This document shows positions 24,485 through 35,270 of a DNA stretch of 64,000 nucleotides, piece after piece (within the stretch, counting starts at the first letter, position 1; the number at the start of each line of letters is the position of its first letter). Below the pieces are notes generated by a model. It had not been told where the DNA came from, searched no databases, and saw nothing but the letters and a program-made list of their open reading frames with translations. Where the stretch lies: NCBI RefSeq assembly GCF_006546985.1, contig NZ_VATK01000005.1, positions 124,001 through 188,000 on the forward strand. The letters are read 5' to 3'. The translations under genes were made by a program, and so were the position numbers. Origin of the DNA: Bacillus sp. 03113 (GTDB lineage Bacteria; Bacillota; Bacilli; Bacillales; Cytobacillaceae).

Positions 24485-25504
24485 ATGAATATAACAATTA
24501 AGGATGTTGCGAAGAAAGCAAATGTGTCCATTTCTACTGTTTCAAATGTAATTAACAAAAGCAAATGGGTCAGCCCTGAGGTAAGCGAAAGAGTGCTAGA
24601 AGTAGTTAAAGAGCTTGGTTTTATCCCTAATGCAATTGCACGAAGTTTAATTAAGAAGGAAAGTTTATTAATCGGTGTACTTATTCCAGGTATTGAAAAT
24701 CCGTTTACTTCTATTTTTGTAAGAGTAATAGAAAAAGAGCTTTTTAAACATAATTATACAACTCTCCTTTGTAATACTAACCTAGATACGGATATTGAGT
24801 TTCACTATTTAAAATTGTTGAAAGAAAAATATGTGGATGGTGTGGTGTTATTAACCTCTAATTTTCAACAAAAACATATCGAGTTTTTCGAAGAGAATTC
24901 CATTCCAGTATTATTAGCGAGTCTTACAGACAAAAGTAAACGTTTTTCATCCATAAATATTGATGATTATCAAGCTGCTTACGATGCAACCCTAAAACTT
25001 ATCCAATTAGGACATAAGGAAATTGCTTGGCTAGGAGGCTCGTTATTATCCGACCATGCTCTTCAAAGATTTGAAGGCTTTAAACAAGCCTTGAAAGATA
25101 ATGGGATTGCTTATTTTGAAGACTCGTTTTTTGAAAGCGAAGAATACACGATTCAATATGGACTTGAAAAAGGGATGGAGATTTTCAGTAAGAAAAACCG
25201 ACCGACGGCTGTATTATGCATTAGCGATATGATTGCAATTGGAGCTATTCAAGCAGCAGATAAATGTGGACTTCGAGTACCAGAAGATATTTCTATTATG
25301 GGATTTGACGATATTCCCTTTGCGAGTGCTTATAGGCCAGGTATAGCAACAGTTCGTCAGCCGGTTTATGATTTAGGAATCAATGCAGCTCAAATGCTAT
25401 TACAACAAATTAAGGAAAAAGAAAGCTATAAAAAAGAAGCTAGAATTCTTCCGCACGAAATAATAATGCGAGGTAGTTGTAAAAATATTGAAAACGGTGA
25501 ATAA
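24485..25504 (+). CDS. LacI-family regulator of the oligosaccharide locus
   Basis: The 339-residue protein has an N-terminal HTH (TIKDVAKKANVSISTVSNVI) and a sugar-binding-type effector domain with GFDDIPFASAYRPGIATVRQ near its end. GGGTGAGGG precedes the ATG. It is the first gene of a sugar-uptake locus, and the operator array sits immediately upstream. By family logic it represses the locus until a sugar, probably an imported oligosaccharide, binds. The identity of the inducer cannot be read from the sequence. Confidence 0.9.
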   Translation: MNITIKDVAKKANVSISTVSNVINKSKWVSPEVSERVLEVVKELGFIPNAIARSLIKKESLLIGVLIPGIENPFTSIFVRVIEKELFKHNYTTLLCNTNLDTDIEFHYLKLLKEKYVDGVVLLTSNFQQKHIEFFEENSIPVLLASLTDKSKRFSSINIDDYQAAYDATLKLIQLGHKEIAWLGGSLLSDHALQRFEGFKQALKDNGIAYFEDSFFESEEYTIQYGLEKGMEIFSKKNRPTAVLCISDMIAIGAIQAADKCGLRVPEDISIMGFDDIPFASAYRPGIATVRQPVYDLGINAAQMLLQQIKEKESYKKEARILPHEIIMRGSCKNIENGE

Positions 25505-25652
25505 AGAATGACTAGTCATTCTTCGGTCAATATATTCTTAATATTCAAAATAAATAGATTTTAAAAAGGAGGTGTTCACTAAAGTTTATTTATCCGTTTG
25601 TACTATTCATTGTTCCATTAAATCTGAAAAAAATTAAAGGAGTAGGATAAAA

Positions 25653-26936
25653 ATGAAAAAAATACTAAAAATGTTGACAATAACAATGATGCTTCTGCTT
25701 TTACTTGTGGCTTGTAATAAACCTAACTCATCTGATCAATCGGGGACAAAGACAAACGACGGAAAAGACACAGCAACATCAACGGAATTAAAGCCAGAGC
25801 CTGGTGCTGAATTGCTTTTTTGGACGATGAAAGATCCTTTAGTTGAGGCAGCGGTGAAAGAATTTGAAGAGAAATACAACATAAAAGTAAAAGTGGAAGA
25901 AGTACAAACTTGGGATACTGCTGACCGAGTGAAAACAGATGGCCCTGCGGGAATAGCAGCTGATGTAATTGGTATGGTATCCGACAATTTAGGAACTACT
26001 GTGAACTCTGGCGTTTTATTGCCTAACGATTATTTTGAAAAAGAAACTAGAAAAAATAGTAATAAAATTGCGTTAGATGCTTCTTCTTATAAGGGAGTTC
26101 TTTATGGGTACCCTCGAGATATCTATACGTACGCCCTATACGTAAACAAAGATTTGGTGAAAGATGCAAAATTTGAAACATGGGATGATGTTAAAACATT
26201 TGCTAAGCAATATAATAATCCTTCGGAAAATAAGTTTGGATTTATGTATGATGCAAAGAGTTGGTACTTTAATTCTGCTTTTATTTTAGGATATGATGGT
26301 TATATTTTTGGGAAAAATGGTACAGACATAAATGATATCGGCATAAATAGTGCTGGTGCAGTCAAGGGGATGGAGTTCTATCATTCTCTAAAAGATATCC
26401 TGCCACTTAAGTTGCAAGATATCAGTAACGATGTCAGATTACATCTGTGGGAACAAGGGAAATTAGCGATAAATATGGATGCTACTTGGAATCTCGGCAA
26501 CAATAAAAAGATGCCTTTTGAGGTCGAAGTCCTCCCTATGCCAAAGATGCCAGGTGATAAATCTCCAATAGCCCTAGTAGGCAGCACAGGTTATTATGTG
26601 ACCTCTTATACAAAATATCCGAACGCTTCAAGAATATTTGCAAATTATTTAACTTCTAAGGACATGCTTGGCAAGCTGTATGAATCCACAGGAAGAATTC
26701 CAGCACTTAATGGATTTGAGAATGAGGAAAAGTTTAAAGATGACCAAATGCTGCAGGGCTTTTTAGCGCAAATTAAGAATGGTGCTGCACTACCAAATGT
26801 TCCAGAAATGAGTAATTATTGGAAGAGTCTAGAATCAGCTACTCAAAATATTTGGAATAATGATGCAGACATTAAAAAGACGTTGGATAAGGCTGCAGAA
26901 GATATGAAAAGCGGAATTAAGACAAGTAAGGATTAA
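25653..26936 (+). CDS. Sugar ABC transporter substrate-binding lipoprotein (maltodextrin-binding type)
   Basis: The 427-residue protein has a lipoprotein signal peptide with lipobox LLVAC (Cys at residue 21), a Ser/Thr/Lys-rich linker, and a family 1 solute-binding domain (LLFWTMKDPLVEAAVKEFEE near the start, WEQGKLAINMDATW in the C-lobe). This fits MalE/MdxE-like proteins that deliver maltose or oligosaccharides to the permease. AAAGGAG precedes the ATG. It is followed by the ATPase and two permease genes. Confidence 0.9.
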   Translation: MKKILKMLTITMMLLLLLVACNKPNSSDQSGTKTNDGKDTATSTELKPEPGAELLFWTMKDPLVEAAVKEFEEKYNIKVKVEEVQTWDTADRVKTDGPAGIAADVIGMVSDNLGTTVNSGVLLPNDYFEKETRKNSNKIALDASSYKGVLYGYPRDIYTYALYVNKDLVKDAKFETWDDVKTFAKQYNNPSENKFGFMYDAKSWYFNSAFILGYDGYIFGKNGTDINDIGINSAGAVKGMEFYHSLKDILPLKLQDISNDVRLHLWEQGKLAINMDATWNLGNNKKMPFEVEVLPMPKMPGDKSPIALVGSTGYYVTSYTKYPNASRIFANYLTSKDMLGKLYESTGRIPALNGFENEEKFKDDQMLQGFLAQIKNGAALPNVPEMSNYWKSLESATQNIWNNDADIKKTLDKAAEDMKSGIKTSKD

Positions 26937-27091
26937 TAGCTTGAATAAAGTGAAACTTCAATCAGTCGGGGTTTTACTGCTAGTTAATACGGGATAAATG
27001 ATATTCATTAAATTAAAATGGGTACTTTAGCTTTAGCAAATGTAACAGCATTTTACTTTTAATAAATTATTAAATAGTTTGTGAACTTGCT

Positions 27092-27120
27092 ATAAGTTGG
27101 AGTGAAAAATGCCAACTTAT
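27092..27120 (+). other. Stable hairpin without T tract upstream of the ATPase gene
   Basis: ATAAGTTGG pairs perfectly with CCAACTTAT around an 11-base loop and is followed by GGGGAGC, not by T residues. In an operon this position is typical of an mRNA processing or stabilising structure that sets the transporter subunit ratio. The role is inferred. Confidence 0.35.
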
Positions 27121-27160
27121 GGGGAGCTTCACTATTTATCATTAATGGGGGTTATAGACC

Positions 27161-28264
27161 ATGGCAAGATTGCGTTTTGAGCATGTGAAGAAAAAGTATA
27201 AAAATGATGCCTATACAGTTAAGGATTTTCATTTAGAAGTGAAAGATAAAGAATTTTTGGTACTTGTAGGCCCTTCTGGCTGTGGAAAGTCAACAACCCT
27301 TCGAATGATAGCTGGGTTGGAGGATATAACAGAGGGAGATTTTTATATTGGAGATAAACTAGTGAATGAACTTGCTCCAAAAGATCGTGACATTGCGATG
27401 GTATTTCAAAATTATGCTTTATATCCTCATATGACTGTATTTGAAAATATGGCATTTAGCTTAAAACTGCGAAAAGTGCCAAAGAAAGAAATTGAAAAGC
27501 AAGTACAGGAAGCAGCAAAAATCTTAGATTTAGAGCATCTTTTAAAACGGAAGCCTAAAGCTCTTTCAGGTGGGCAAAGACAGCGGGTTGCTTTAGGACG
27601 CGCTATCGTTCGTAATCCGCAAGTTTTCTTAATGGATGAGCCTTTATCCAATCTAGATGCCAAGCTTCGTGTGCAAATGCGTTCAGAAATAAGCAAGCTG
27701 CATAAGCGTTTGGAAACGACATTTGTATATGTGACACATGACCAAACGGAAGCAATGACTATGGGAGACAGAATTGTCGTGATGTACGATGGAGAAATTC
27801 AACAAGTAGCAACACCAACTGAAATATATGATTTCCCAGTTAATAAATATGTTGCAGGTTTTATAGGATCACCTGCAATGAACTTTATAGAAGGAACGAT
27901 TATCGAAGAGGGCTCGAATCTTTATTTTTGTACGAAGGGAGTCAAGGTCCAGGTTTCTAAAAGAGATGACTCTGTCCTTCGCTCGAAAGGATATGTTGGC
28001 CAAGAAGTGATCCTAGGAATCAGACCTGAAGACTTCTATATTGAAGCAATTAATAAGGATACTTTTGAAGAGTTATCGGCTGAAATTGAAGTAGTGGAAA
28101 ATATGGGATCAGAGCTGTATTTATATGTAAAAAATAACTCTATTCCTCTAACTGCGAAGGTGAAAAATAAGGGGGAATATAGCAGCGGTGATCATATCAC
28201 ATTGGCCATTGATATGAATAAATGCCATTACTTCGATAAGGAAACGGAAAAAGCAATAAGATAA
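27161..28264 (+). CDS. Sugar ABC transporter ATP-binding protein (MsmX/MalK type)
   Basis: The 367-residue ATPase shows Walker A GPSGCGKSTT (residues ~38-47), Q-loop FQNYALYPHMT, signature ALSGGQRQRVALGRA, Walker B VFLMDEPLSNLDA and the H-switch VTHDQTEAMTM. A C-terminal TOBE/regulatory domain follows (GIRPEDFYIE). It energises oligosaccharide import with the adjacent permeases. Bacillus often uses a single distant MsmX for several transporters; here a dedicated ATPase is encoded in the cluster. The ATG follows GGGGGTTAT at a suitable distance. Confidence 0.93.
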   Translation: MARLRFEHVKKKYKNDAYTVKDFHLEVKDKEFLVLVGPSGCGKSTTLRMIAGLEDITEGDFYIGDKLVNELAPKDRDIAMVFQNYALYPHMTVFENMAFSLKLRKVPKKEIEKQVQEAAKILDLEHLLKRKPKALSGGQRQRVALGRAIVRNPQVFLMDEPLSNLDAKLRVQMRSEISKLHKRLETTFVYVTHDQTEAMTMGDRIVVMYDGEIQQVATPTEIYDFPVNKYVAGFIGSPAMNFIEGTIIEEGSNLYFCTKGVKVQVSKRDDSVLRSKGYVGQEVILGIRPEDFYIEAINKDTFEELSAEIEVVENMGSELYLYVKNNSIPLTAKVKNKGEYSSGDHITLAIDMNKCHYFDKETEKAIR

Positions 28265-28374
28265 AGAAAGCACTCTGTGTACTACATTTAAAAAAAATTT
28301 GGGATTTTTAAAATCAAAATCTATTAGGGAATAACAGTACTTTTCTAATATAGAAAAACAGGAGTTGAATCTTC

Positions 28375-29718
28375 ATGCTTGAAAATGTAATTAAGTTTAT
28401 CAAACTATCTAATAACTCCTATAGAAGGATTGCTTCGATTTTATCCATTTTAATGATGGGACTAGGCCAAATATATAACAAGCAGTATATAAAAGGAATA
28501 TTTCTTCTTGCCATTCATGCCTTTAGTATATATACAGCCATATATCGTCTTCCTTATGCACTATGGGGTTTAATAACCCTGGGAGAAAAAAAGATGCACC
28601 TAGAAAAAGTTGGAGGGATCTATCAAAGTGTGATGGGAGATCATTCCATTTTGTTATTAGTTGAAGGCCTTATTACTCTCTTTATTTTATGTATTATCGT
28701 GAGTATATATGTTCTAAATATTAAAGATGCATATATAGTTGGAAAAAGTCGGGAAGAGGGAATAAAGCCAAATACGTTTGTTCAAACAATAAGATATATA
28801 ACAGAATACAGATTTCCGCAAATTATCTTATCGGTTCCTATGCTTGGTATATTTTTCTTTACTATATTGCCAATCATTTTTATGATTTTACTCGCATTTA
28901 CCAATTATACAAGGGAAAATATGCCTCCTGCTCATTTGGTTGATTGGCATGGATTTAAGACTTTTCTCGATATTTTTAAAATAAAAGCATGGAGTCATAC
29001 ATTCTACGGTGTGACAATCTGGACGTTTATTTGGGCTGTTTTTGCGACTCTTTTTCCTTTCATCGGTGGGTTTGGGATTGCATTGTTAGTTCAGAAAAAG
29101 AAGATCAAGTTTAAAAAGGTGTGGCGCACAATTTTTATCCTTCCATTTGCTATTCCTATGTTTGTATCTGTGCTCATTTTCCGAAATATGTTTAACGGAC
29201 AATTTGGTCCGATCAATCAGTATTTAGGGTATTTGGGTATTTCGAAAGTACCTTGGTTAACCGATGTTATGTGGGCAAAGTGTACCGTTATTTTAGTGAA
29301 TTTTTGGTTGACCTTTCCGATCAGCATGTTAATGATAATAGGGGTTTTGACGACTATTTCAGCAGATTTATATGAAGCAGCAGATATAGATGGTGCAAGT
29401 GGATTTCAAAAGCTTCGTTTAATTACGTATCCTATAGTTATGAAAACAATGGCTCCTTTACTTGTTATTTCCTTTGCCCAGAATATAAATAATTTCAACG
29501 TTATTTATTTATTAACAAATGGAGATCCAGCTATTGGAGATTATAAATTTGCAGGGGGGACAGATATCTTACTAACATGGCTTTACAAGCTTTCCATGGA
29601 GCAGGGGCAATATAATTTTGCTTCCGTTATTGGAATATTTATTTTTATCATATTATCAATTTTTACTATTTATAGAATAAAGCAAACAAAATCTTTCAAA
29701 GAGGAGGATATACACTGA
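28375..29718 (+). CDS. Sugar ABC transporter permease (MalF/MdxF type)
   Basis: The 447-residue inner-membrane protein has about eight hydrophobic segments. An N-terminal part of two or three helices (IASILSILMMGLGQIYNKQY) precedes the conserved permease core, with the EAA loop EAADIDGASGFQKLRLITYP contacting the ATPase. The size is that of MdxF/MalF-like proteins with extra N-terminal helices. Its stop overlaps the ATG of the next permease (TGATG), indicating coupling. Confidence 0.92.
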   Translation: MLENVIKFIKLSNNSYRRIASILSILMMGLGQIYNKQYIKGIFLLAIHAFSIYTAIYRLPYALWGLITLGEKKMHLEKVGGIYQSVMGDHSILLLVEGLITLFILCIIVSIYVLNIKDAYIVGKSREEGIKPNTFVQTIRYITEYRFPQIILSVPMLGIFFFTILPIIFMILLAFTNYTRENMPPAHLVDWHGFKTFLDIFKIKAWSHTFYGVTIWTFIWAVFATLFPFIGGFGIALLVQKKKIKFKKVWRTIFILPFAIPMFVSVLIFRNMFNGQFGPINQYLGYLGISKVPWLTDVMWAKCTVILVNFWLTFPISMLMIIGVLTTISADLYEAADIDGASGFQKLRLITYPIVMKTMAPLLVISFAQNINNFNVIYLLTNGDPAIGDYKFAGGTDILLTWLYKLSMEQGQYNFASVIGIFIFIILSIFTIYRIKQTKSFKEEDIH

Positions 29719-30554
29719 TGAAAAAAACGAAAACATTTCTCGATTTAACTTTTAGCTATTTAACTTTAATCATCGTTGCTGTCATTTGTATTTATCCTGC
29801 CTTATGGGTTATAATGTCTTCTTTTCGTCCAGGAACGTCATTGTTCAGTGATACTTTGATTCCTGCTCAATTTACGTTTGATCATTATGCAACACTTTTT
29901 AAAAAATATCCATTTGGACAATGGTATTACAATACAATTAAGATTTCGTTAATAAGCACATTTTTCGGTACCCTTTTTACATTGATAACAGGTTATATAT
30001 TTTCGGTTTTTCGTTTTACTGGACGGAAAAACTTAATGAATACTTTGCTTGTTTTACACGTGTTTCCAGGGTTTATGAGTATGATTGCTATCTATATATT
30101 GCTTAGCCAGATGAATCTTCTGAATACCCATACTGCACTCATATGTGTTTATGTGGCAGGAGCACCCCTTTGGTTTCTATTCTCGAAAACTTATTTTGAC
30201 ACAATGCCAAAAAGTGTTATTGAAGCTGCAAGAATAGATGGAGCAGGTCATTTAAGGATTTTTACTCAAATTATTTTACCAATGTCAAAACCATTAATTG
30301 TATTTACCTCCCTAATGACATTTAATTTAGCATTTACTGATTTTATTTTTTCAAAGTTAATTTTACGTTCACCCGAACAACAAACGCTTGCTGTTGGTTT
30401 GTTTGAGATGATAAATGATAAAGTTGCAAGTCAGCACCCCTTTACATTATTTGCGGCAGGCTGTGTTATGGTTGCCTTGCCTGTAACATTATTGTTTATG
30501 TTTATGCAACGTTACTTAATTGATGGTCTAACAGCAGGAGCAGATAAGGGATAA
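29718..30554 (+). CDS. Sugar ABC transporter permease (MalG/MdxG type)
   Basis: The 278-residue permease has six predicted membrane helices and the EAA loop EAARIDGAGHLRIFTQIILP, followed by a conserved C-terminus (FMFMQRYLIDGLTAGADKG). It pairs with the MalF-type subunit to form the transport channel. Its start overlaps the preceding stop by one base, and GAGGAGG lies just upstream within malF. Confidence 0.93.
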   Translation: MKKTKTFLDLTFSYLTLIIVAVICIYPALWVIMSSFRPGTSLFSDTLIPAQFTFDHYATLFKKYPFGQWYYNTIKISLISTFFGTLFTLITGYIFSVFRFTGRKNLMNTLLVLHVFPGFMSMIAIYILLSQMNLLNTHTALICVYVAGAPLWFLFSKTYFDTMPKSVIEAARIDGAGHLRIFTQIILPMSKPLIVFTSLMTFNLAFTDFIFSKLILRSPEQQTLAVGLFEMINDKVASQHPFTLFAAGCVMVALPVTLLFMFMQRYLIDGLTAGADKG

Positions 30555-30661
30555 ACAAATAGGATGACATTTTTATATTCTACTAAATAGTGAGAGTTAG
30601 AGAATAAATTAGTTATAAAATGACGAATAAATTTATAAATTTTTCTATCTGGGGGATTACT

Positions 30662-32974
30662 ATGCAACAAGATATCAAAAAACTTATTTTACAAATGACG
30701 ATGGAAGAAAAAGCGAGTTTATGCTCTGGATTAGATTTTTGGAAATTGAAAGGAATAGAGCGATTAGGAATTCCTTCGATTATGGTCACAGATGGGCCCC
30801 ATGGACTTCGAAAGCAGAAAGAAGGAGCAGATCATTTAGGTTTATTTGATAGTGTTCCTGCAACTTGTTTCCCATCTGCTGTTGGACTGGCAAGTTCTTG
30901 GAACAGAGATTTGATTGAAAAAGTAGGAATGGCATTAGGACAGGAAGCTCAAGCAGAAAATGTAGCTGTCCTTCTTGGACCAGGAGTAAATATTAAACGA
31001 TCCCCTCTTTGTGGAAGAAATTTTGAATACTTTTCAGAAGATCCTTATCTATCATCTGAAATGGCGGCACATCATATTAAAGGTGTTCAAAGTCAGGGTG
31101 TTGGGACGTCATTGAAACACTTTGCAGTGAATAATCAGGAGCACCGAAGAATGTCAACGGATGCAGTTGTAGATGAAAGAACATTGAGGGAAATTTATTT
31201 AGCTAGTTTTGAAGGAGCTGTTAAGCAGTCTCAGCCATGGACGGTTATGTCGGCATATAATAAGGTAAACGGAACATTCGCTTCGGAAAATAAAACATTA
31301 TTAAATGATATTTTGAAAGAGGAATGGGGCTTTGAAGGGTTTGTTATTTCCGATTGGGGAGCTGTTAATGAGCTTGTTGACGGAATAGCTGCTGGTTTGG
31401 AGCTTGAAATGCCATCAAGTGGTGGAATTGGTGAACAAAAGATTGTGGATGCTGTAAAGAGTGGCAAACTATCGGAAGAAAAATTGAACCTTGCTGTAGA
31501 GAGAATGTTACGAATTATATTTAAAGCAATGGAGCATAAAAAAGAAGGTGCTGTCTATGATATAGAAGCTCACCACCAGATTGCACGGGAATCTGCAAAA
31601 GAGTGTATGGTGCTATTAAAAAATGAAGATTGCATTCTGCCGTTGAAAAAAGAAGGCTCTATAGCTGTGATTGGAGAATTTGCAAAAAAACCAAGATTCC
31701 AAGGGGGCGGAAGTTCTAATATAAAGCCAACAAAGCTAGAAAATATTCTAGATGAAATTTATAGTATTGCAGGCAATAATACAAATGTATTATATGCTGA
31801 CGGCTACAACCTTAAAAATGATGCTATTGAAGAAGCAAAAATTAATGAGGCAAAAGAAACAGCTGCTAAAGCAGATAAAGTGATTCTTTTTGCTGGGCTA
31901 CCCGATCGTTACGAATCAGAAGGATATGATCGAGAACATTTGCGTATGCCTGAAAATCACCATAAATTGATTGAAGCTGTAGCAGAAGTTAACAGTAACA
32001 TTGTAGTTATTTTAAGTAATGGCTCACCCATTGAAATGCCTTGGATCGACAACGTAAAGGGAGTGCTTGAAGGTTATCTAGGAGGACAAGCCCTTGGTGG
32101 CGCGATTGCTGAATTGCTATTTGGAGAGGCAAATCCAAGTGGGAAATTAGCAGAAACTTTCCCTAAGCAATTAAGTGATAATCCATCTTATTTATATTTT
32201 CCTGGTGAAGGAGACCAAGTGGAATATAGAGAAGGCATTTTTATCGGCTACCGCTACTACGATACAAAAGAAGTAGAACCATTATTTCCATTCGGTTATG
32301 GCTTAAGCTATACAACCTTTGAATATAGCGATCTTTCAATAAGTAACAAAGAAGTTCAGGATACAGATCAAGTAACCGTTAGATTAAAGGTGAAAAATAC
32401 TGGTGATAGAGCTGGTAAAGAAGTAGTACAGCTTTATGTAAAAGACATAGAAAGCAATGTGGTTAGACCTGAAAAAGAGCTGAAAGGTTTTGAAAAATTA
32501 GAACTCCAGCCAGGCGAGGAAAAAAACGTCACTTTTCAATTAGATAAACGAGCATTTGCTTATTATCATGTTGGAATAAAAGATTGGCATGTAGAAACGG
32601 GTGAGTTTGCTATTCTGGTTGGTAAATCTTCTAGAGAAATTGTTCTTAAAGATAAAATCCATGTTCAATCGACAAGCTCCATAAACAATCCAATCCATAG
32701 AAATTCCCTAGTTGGAGATTTACTGGCTAATCCCACATTAGCCCCATTAACACAAAAGTTTCTAGTGAAAGCAAATGAAAATAATCCGTTAGCAGCAGAA
32801 GTAGATGATGAAAGCGAAAATGCTGAAATGATGGCTTCTTTAAATAAATATTTGCCATTGCGTGCATTAGTTAGTTTTAGCGCAGGTTTTTTTACAGAGG
32901 AAATGCTAGAGGATATGATTAAGCAATTAAATGACGTTTTAACAAGGGATAATAAATATATTGGTCAATTGTGA
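30662..32974 (+). CDS. Glycoside hydrolase family 3 (beta-glucosidase type)
   Basis: The 770-residue protein has the GH3 N-terminal barrel ([24 protein letters not shown]), the nucleophile Asp231 in [12 protein letters not shown], a C-terminal alpha/beta sandwich ([10 protein letters not shown]) and a fibronectin-like domain ([20 protein letters not shown]). There is no signal peptide, so it acts in the cytoplasm on imported sugar. The start at 30662 follows GGGGGA; an earlier in-frame ATG at 30620 has no ribosome site. GH3 enzymes usually remove beta-linked glucose, in contrast to the alpha-glucosidase next to it. Confidence 0.9.
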   Translation: MQQDIKKLILQMTMEEKASLCSGLDFWKLKGIERLGIPSIMVTDGPHGLRKQKEGADHLGLFDSVPATCFPSAVGLASSWNRDLIEKVGMALGQEAQAENVAVLLGPGVNIKRSPLCGRNFEYFSEDPYLSSEMAAHHIKGVQSQGVGTSLKHFAVNNQEHRRMSTDAVVDERTLREIYLASFEGAVKQSQPWTVMSAYNKVNGTFASENKTLLNDILKEEWGFEGFVISDWGAVNELVDGIAAGLELEMPSSGGIGEQKIVDAVKSGKLSEEKLNLAVERMLRIIFKAMEHKKEGAVYDIEAHHQIARESAKECMVLLKNEDCILPLKKEGSIAVIGEFAKKPRFQGGGSSNIKPTKLENILDEIYSIAGNNTNVLYADGYNLKNDAIEEAKINEAKETAAKADKVILFAGLPDRYESEGYDREHLRMPENHHKLIEAVAEVNSNIVVILSNGSPIEMPWIDNVKGVLEGYLGGQALGGAIAELLFGEANPSGKLAETFPKQLSDNPSYLYFPGEGDQVEYREGIFIGYRYYDTKEVEPLFPFGYGLSYTTFEYSDLSISNKEVQDTDQVTVRLKVKNTGDRAGKEVVQLYVKDIESNVVRPEKELKGFEKLELQPGEEKNVTFQLDKRAFAYYHVGIKDWHVETGEFAILVGKSSREIVLKDKIHVQSTSSINNPIHRNSLVGDLLANPTLAPLTQKFLVKANENNPLAAEVDDESENAEMMASLNKYLPLRALVSFSAGFFTEEMLEDMIKQLNDVLTRDNKYIGQL

Positions 32975-32988
32975 CGAGGAGATACAAA

Positions 32989-34671
32989 ATGGAGAAACAA
33001 TGGTGGAAAGAAAGTGTTGTCTATCAAATTTATCCAAGAAGCTTTATGGATAGTAATGGAGATGGAATTGGTGATATAAAAGGCATTACATCAAAGCTTG
33101 ACTATTTGAAGGAATTAGGTATTGATGTCGTTTGGTTATCACCAGTGTATAAATCTCCAAATGACGATAATGGTTATGATATTAGCAACTATCAGGATAT
33201 TATGGATGAGTTTGGAACAATGGAAGATTGGGATGAATTGTTGGCAGAACTGCATAGTCGTGGTATGAAACTAATGATGGATCTTGTTGTAAACCATACT
33301 TCAGATGAACATCAATGGTTTATTGAATCTCATAAATCAAAGGATAATCCGTATAGAGATTATTATATTTGGCGACCAGGTGAGGATGGACAAGAACCTA
33401 ACAACTGGGTATCCGTTTTTAGTGGATCAGCTTGGCAGTATGATGAACAAACAGAGGAATATTATTTGCATTTATTTAGTAAAAAACAACCTGATTTAAA
33501 TTGGGAAAACCCAAAATTAAGAAAAGAAGTCTATGATATGATGACATGGTGGCTTGAGAAAGGCATCGATGGATTCCGTATGGATGTTATTGATATGATC
33601 TCTAAGGTTGATGGCTTACCTAGTACCGCTAGTGGAAAAAGGTATGACTGGGGAGGAGAGTTCTTTATGAACGGTCCCCGTGTACACGAGTATCTACAAG
33701 AAATGAATCGTGAAGTGCTCTCCAAGTATGACATTATGACAGTTGGAGAGTGCCCTGGAGCATCAACTATGGATGCTAAACAATTTTCAAATTGTGAAGG
33801 AACCGAATTAAATATGATCTTCACTTTTGAACATGTTTCCCTAGATTCTGGTCCAAAGGGGAAATGGGATATAACACCTTGGAAGCTTGTTGATTTAAAG
33901 CATGTGATGACGAAGTGGCAAAAGGATTTAGAAGGAAAAGGTTGGAACAGTCTTTACTTAAATAATCATGATCAGCCAAGAATGGTTTCTCGTTTCGGAA
34001 ATGATATTCAGTATCGGGTTAAATCGGCAAAAATGCTTGGCACTTTTCTACATATGATGAAAGGGACTCCATATATTTATCAAGGAGAAGAGATTGGAAT
34101 GACTAATGTTCGTTTCGAGTCATTAGAGGATTATAATGATTTAGAGATTCACAATATGTACCGTGAAAAAGTGACAGAAGGATCCGAAGATCATGATAAA
34201 GTGATGGAAGCAATCTACGCGGTAGGTCGTGACAATGCAAGAACACCAATGCAGTGGGATGAGAGTGAAAACAGTGGATTTACTAAAGGAACCCCATGGT
34301 TAAAAGTGAATCCAAATTATACTAAGATTAATGCAAAGCAAGCTCTGCAAGATCCAGATTCTATTTTTTATTATTATCATAAACTAATCCAACTTCGTAA
34401 AGAATATGACATTATCGTCTATGGAACTTATGATCTTATTCTGGAAAATCATCCAACCATTTACGCCTACACTCGTAAGTTAGGCAACGAAATATTACTA
34501 GTAATGTGTAACTTCTCAGAAGAAGCAGCGCTGTTTGAAGTTCCGGAAGATCTTACTTTTGAAGCTTCGGTTATACTGATTAACAATTATGAAGTTCCTG
34601 TTAATAATCCTTTTCATTCCTCCTTTCAATTAAAGCCATATGAGGCAAGAGTTTATCTTTTAGTTAAATGA
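32989..34671 (+). CDS. malL: Alpha-glucosidase / oligo-1,6-glucosidase (GH13)
   Basis: The 560-residue enzyme carries the four GH13 regions: DLVVNHTS, GFRMDVIDM with nucleophile Asp199, GECPG with acid/base Glu254, and NNHDQPR with Asp328. The numbering fits Bacillus oligo-1,6-glucosidases. It has no signal peptide. GACGAGGAG precedes the chosen ATG, and the gene begins 14 bp after the GH3 stop, so it belongs to the same operon. It would hydrolyse isomaltose, maltose or similar alpha-glucosides after uptake; dextran glucosidase and trehalose-6-phosphate hydrolase are close alternatives. Confidence 0.9.
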   Translation: MEKQWWKESVVYQIYPRSFMDSNGDGIGDIKGITSKLDYLKELGIDVVWLSPVYKSPNDDNGYDISNYQDIMDEFGTMEDWDELLAELHSRGMKLMMDLVVNHTSDEHQWFIESHKSKDNPYRDYYIWRPGEDGQEPNNWVSVFSGSAWQYDEQTEEYYLHLFSKKQPDLNWENPKLRKEVYDMMTWWLEKGIDGFRMDVIDMISKVDGLPSTASGKRYDWGGEFFMNGPRVHEYLQEMNREVLSKYDIMTVGECPGASTMDAKQFSNCEGTELNMIFTFEHVSLDSGPKGKWDITPWKLVDLKHVMTKWQKDLEGKGWNSLYLNNHDQPRMVSRFGNDIQYRVKSAKMLGTFLHMMKGTPYIYQGEEIGMTNVRFESLEDYNDLEIHNMYREKVTEGSEDHDKVMEAIYAVGRDNARTPMQWDESENSGFTKGTPWLKVNPNYTKINAKQALQDPDSIFYYYHKLIQLRKEYDIIVYGTYDLILENHPTIYAYTRKLGNEILLVMCNFSEEAALFEVPEDLTFEASVILINNYEVPVNNPFHSSFQLKPYEARVYLLVK

Positions 34672-35270
34672 AAATGAATCGATTTCACAATTTAAGTAAT
34701 TTTACAACTGTGAGTAATTTTTTCCAAATAATTTTCTCGAATATCGATTTACCGGCAGAAGGGAGGGAGCAATGAATAATCTAGAGTGTTTTTGAAATAA
34801 AAGGGATTCGACAAATTGAAATTGAGAACTTGTATTAATTTAAAAGTGATTAAGGACAGCTAATAATAGACATTATCTTGCTGTATTTTCTTAATATATA
34901 TGCATTTACACTTTCCACTTCTATTTGACATTTAAAGATTTTTTCTCCAAGTTTTTGAACTGCGTTCATTGTATTTTCGAAGGTTCTTAGCAGTCTATAC
35001 GTGATAGGCTTTTTAACAAAGGTATTTATTTACTAAATATTAACATTTTTTGGCTTGGTATCAATATTTGAAAATTATGTTACTTATTTTATCGCTGTTT
35101 GTGATAGGTATAGCTGCAAAAACAATTAACCAAATCTTTTATTACTAGGTTTCGAATGGTGAATTGTATCATAGATTTTGTCTGGCAACATTATCCCACT
35201 TTCTTTTTTATTTTTTTGCTCATACTACAAAATAATCGTCAAATTATTTAAGGAAATGGGGCAAGAAAAA
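34672..35270. other. Gene-free AT-rich intergenic region
   Basis: A weak terminator-like repeat (TCACA ... TGTGA, then TTTTTT) follows malL near 34683-34726. One 26-codon frame starting with TTG at 35066 would encode a single hydrophobic helix (KIMLLILSLFVIGIAAKTIN), but it has no ribosome site. I see no other feature. splA, which precedes splB in B. subtilis, is not present. Confidence 0.35.

Noticed and set aside
26937-27160. Terminator between the binding protein and ATPase genes
   Set aside because: The hairpin at 27092-27120 has no T tract after it; it is listed only as a stable hairpin.
35066-35146. Single-helix membrane peptide before splB
   Set aside because: A TTG start with no ribosome site; too short to support without conservation data.
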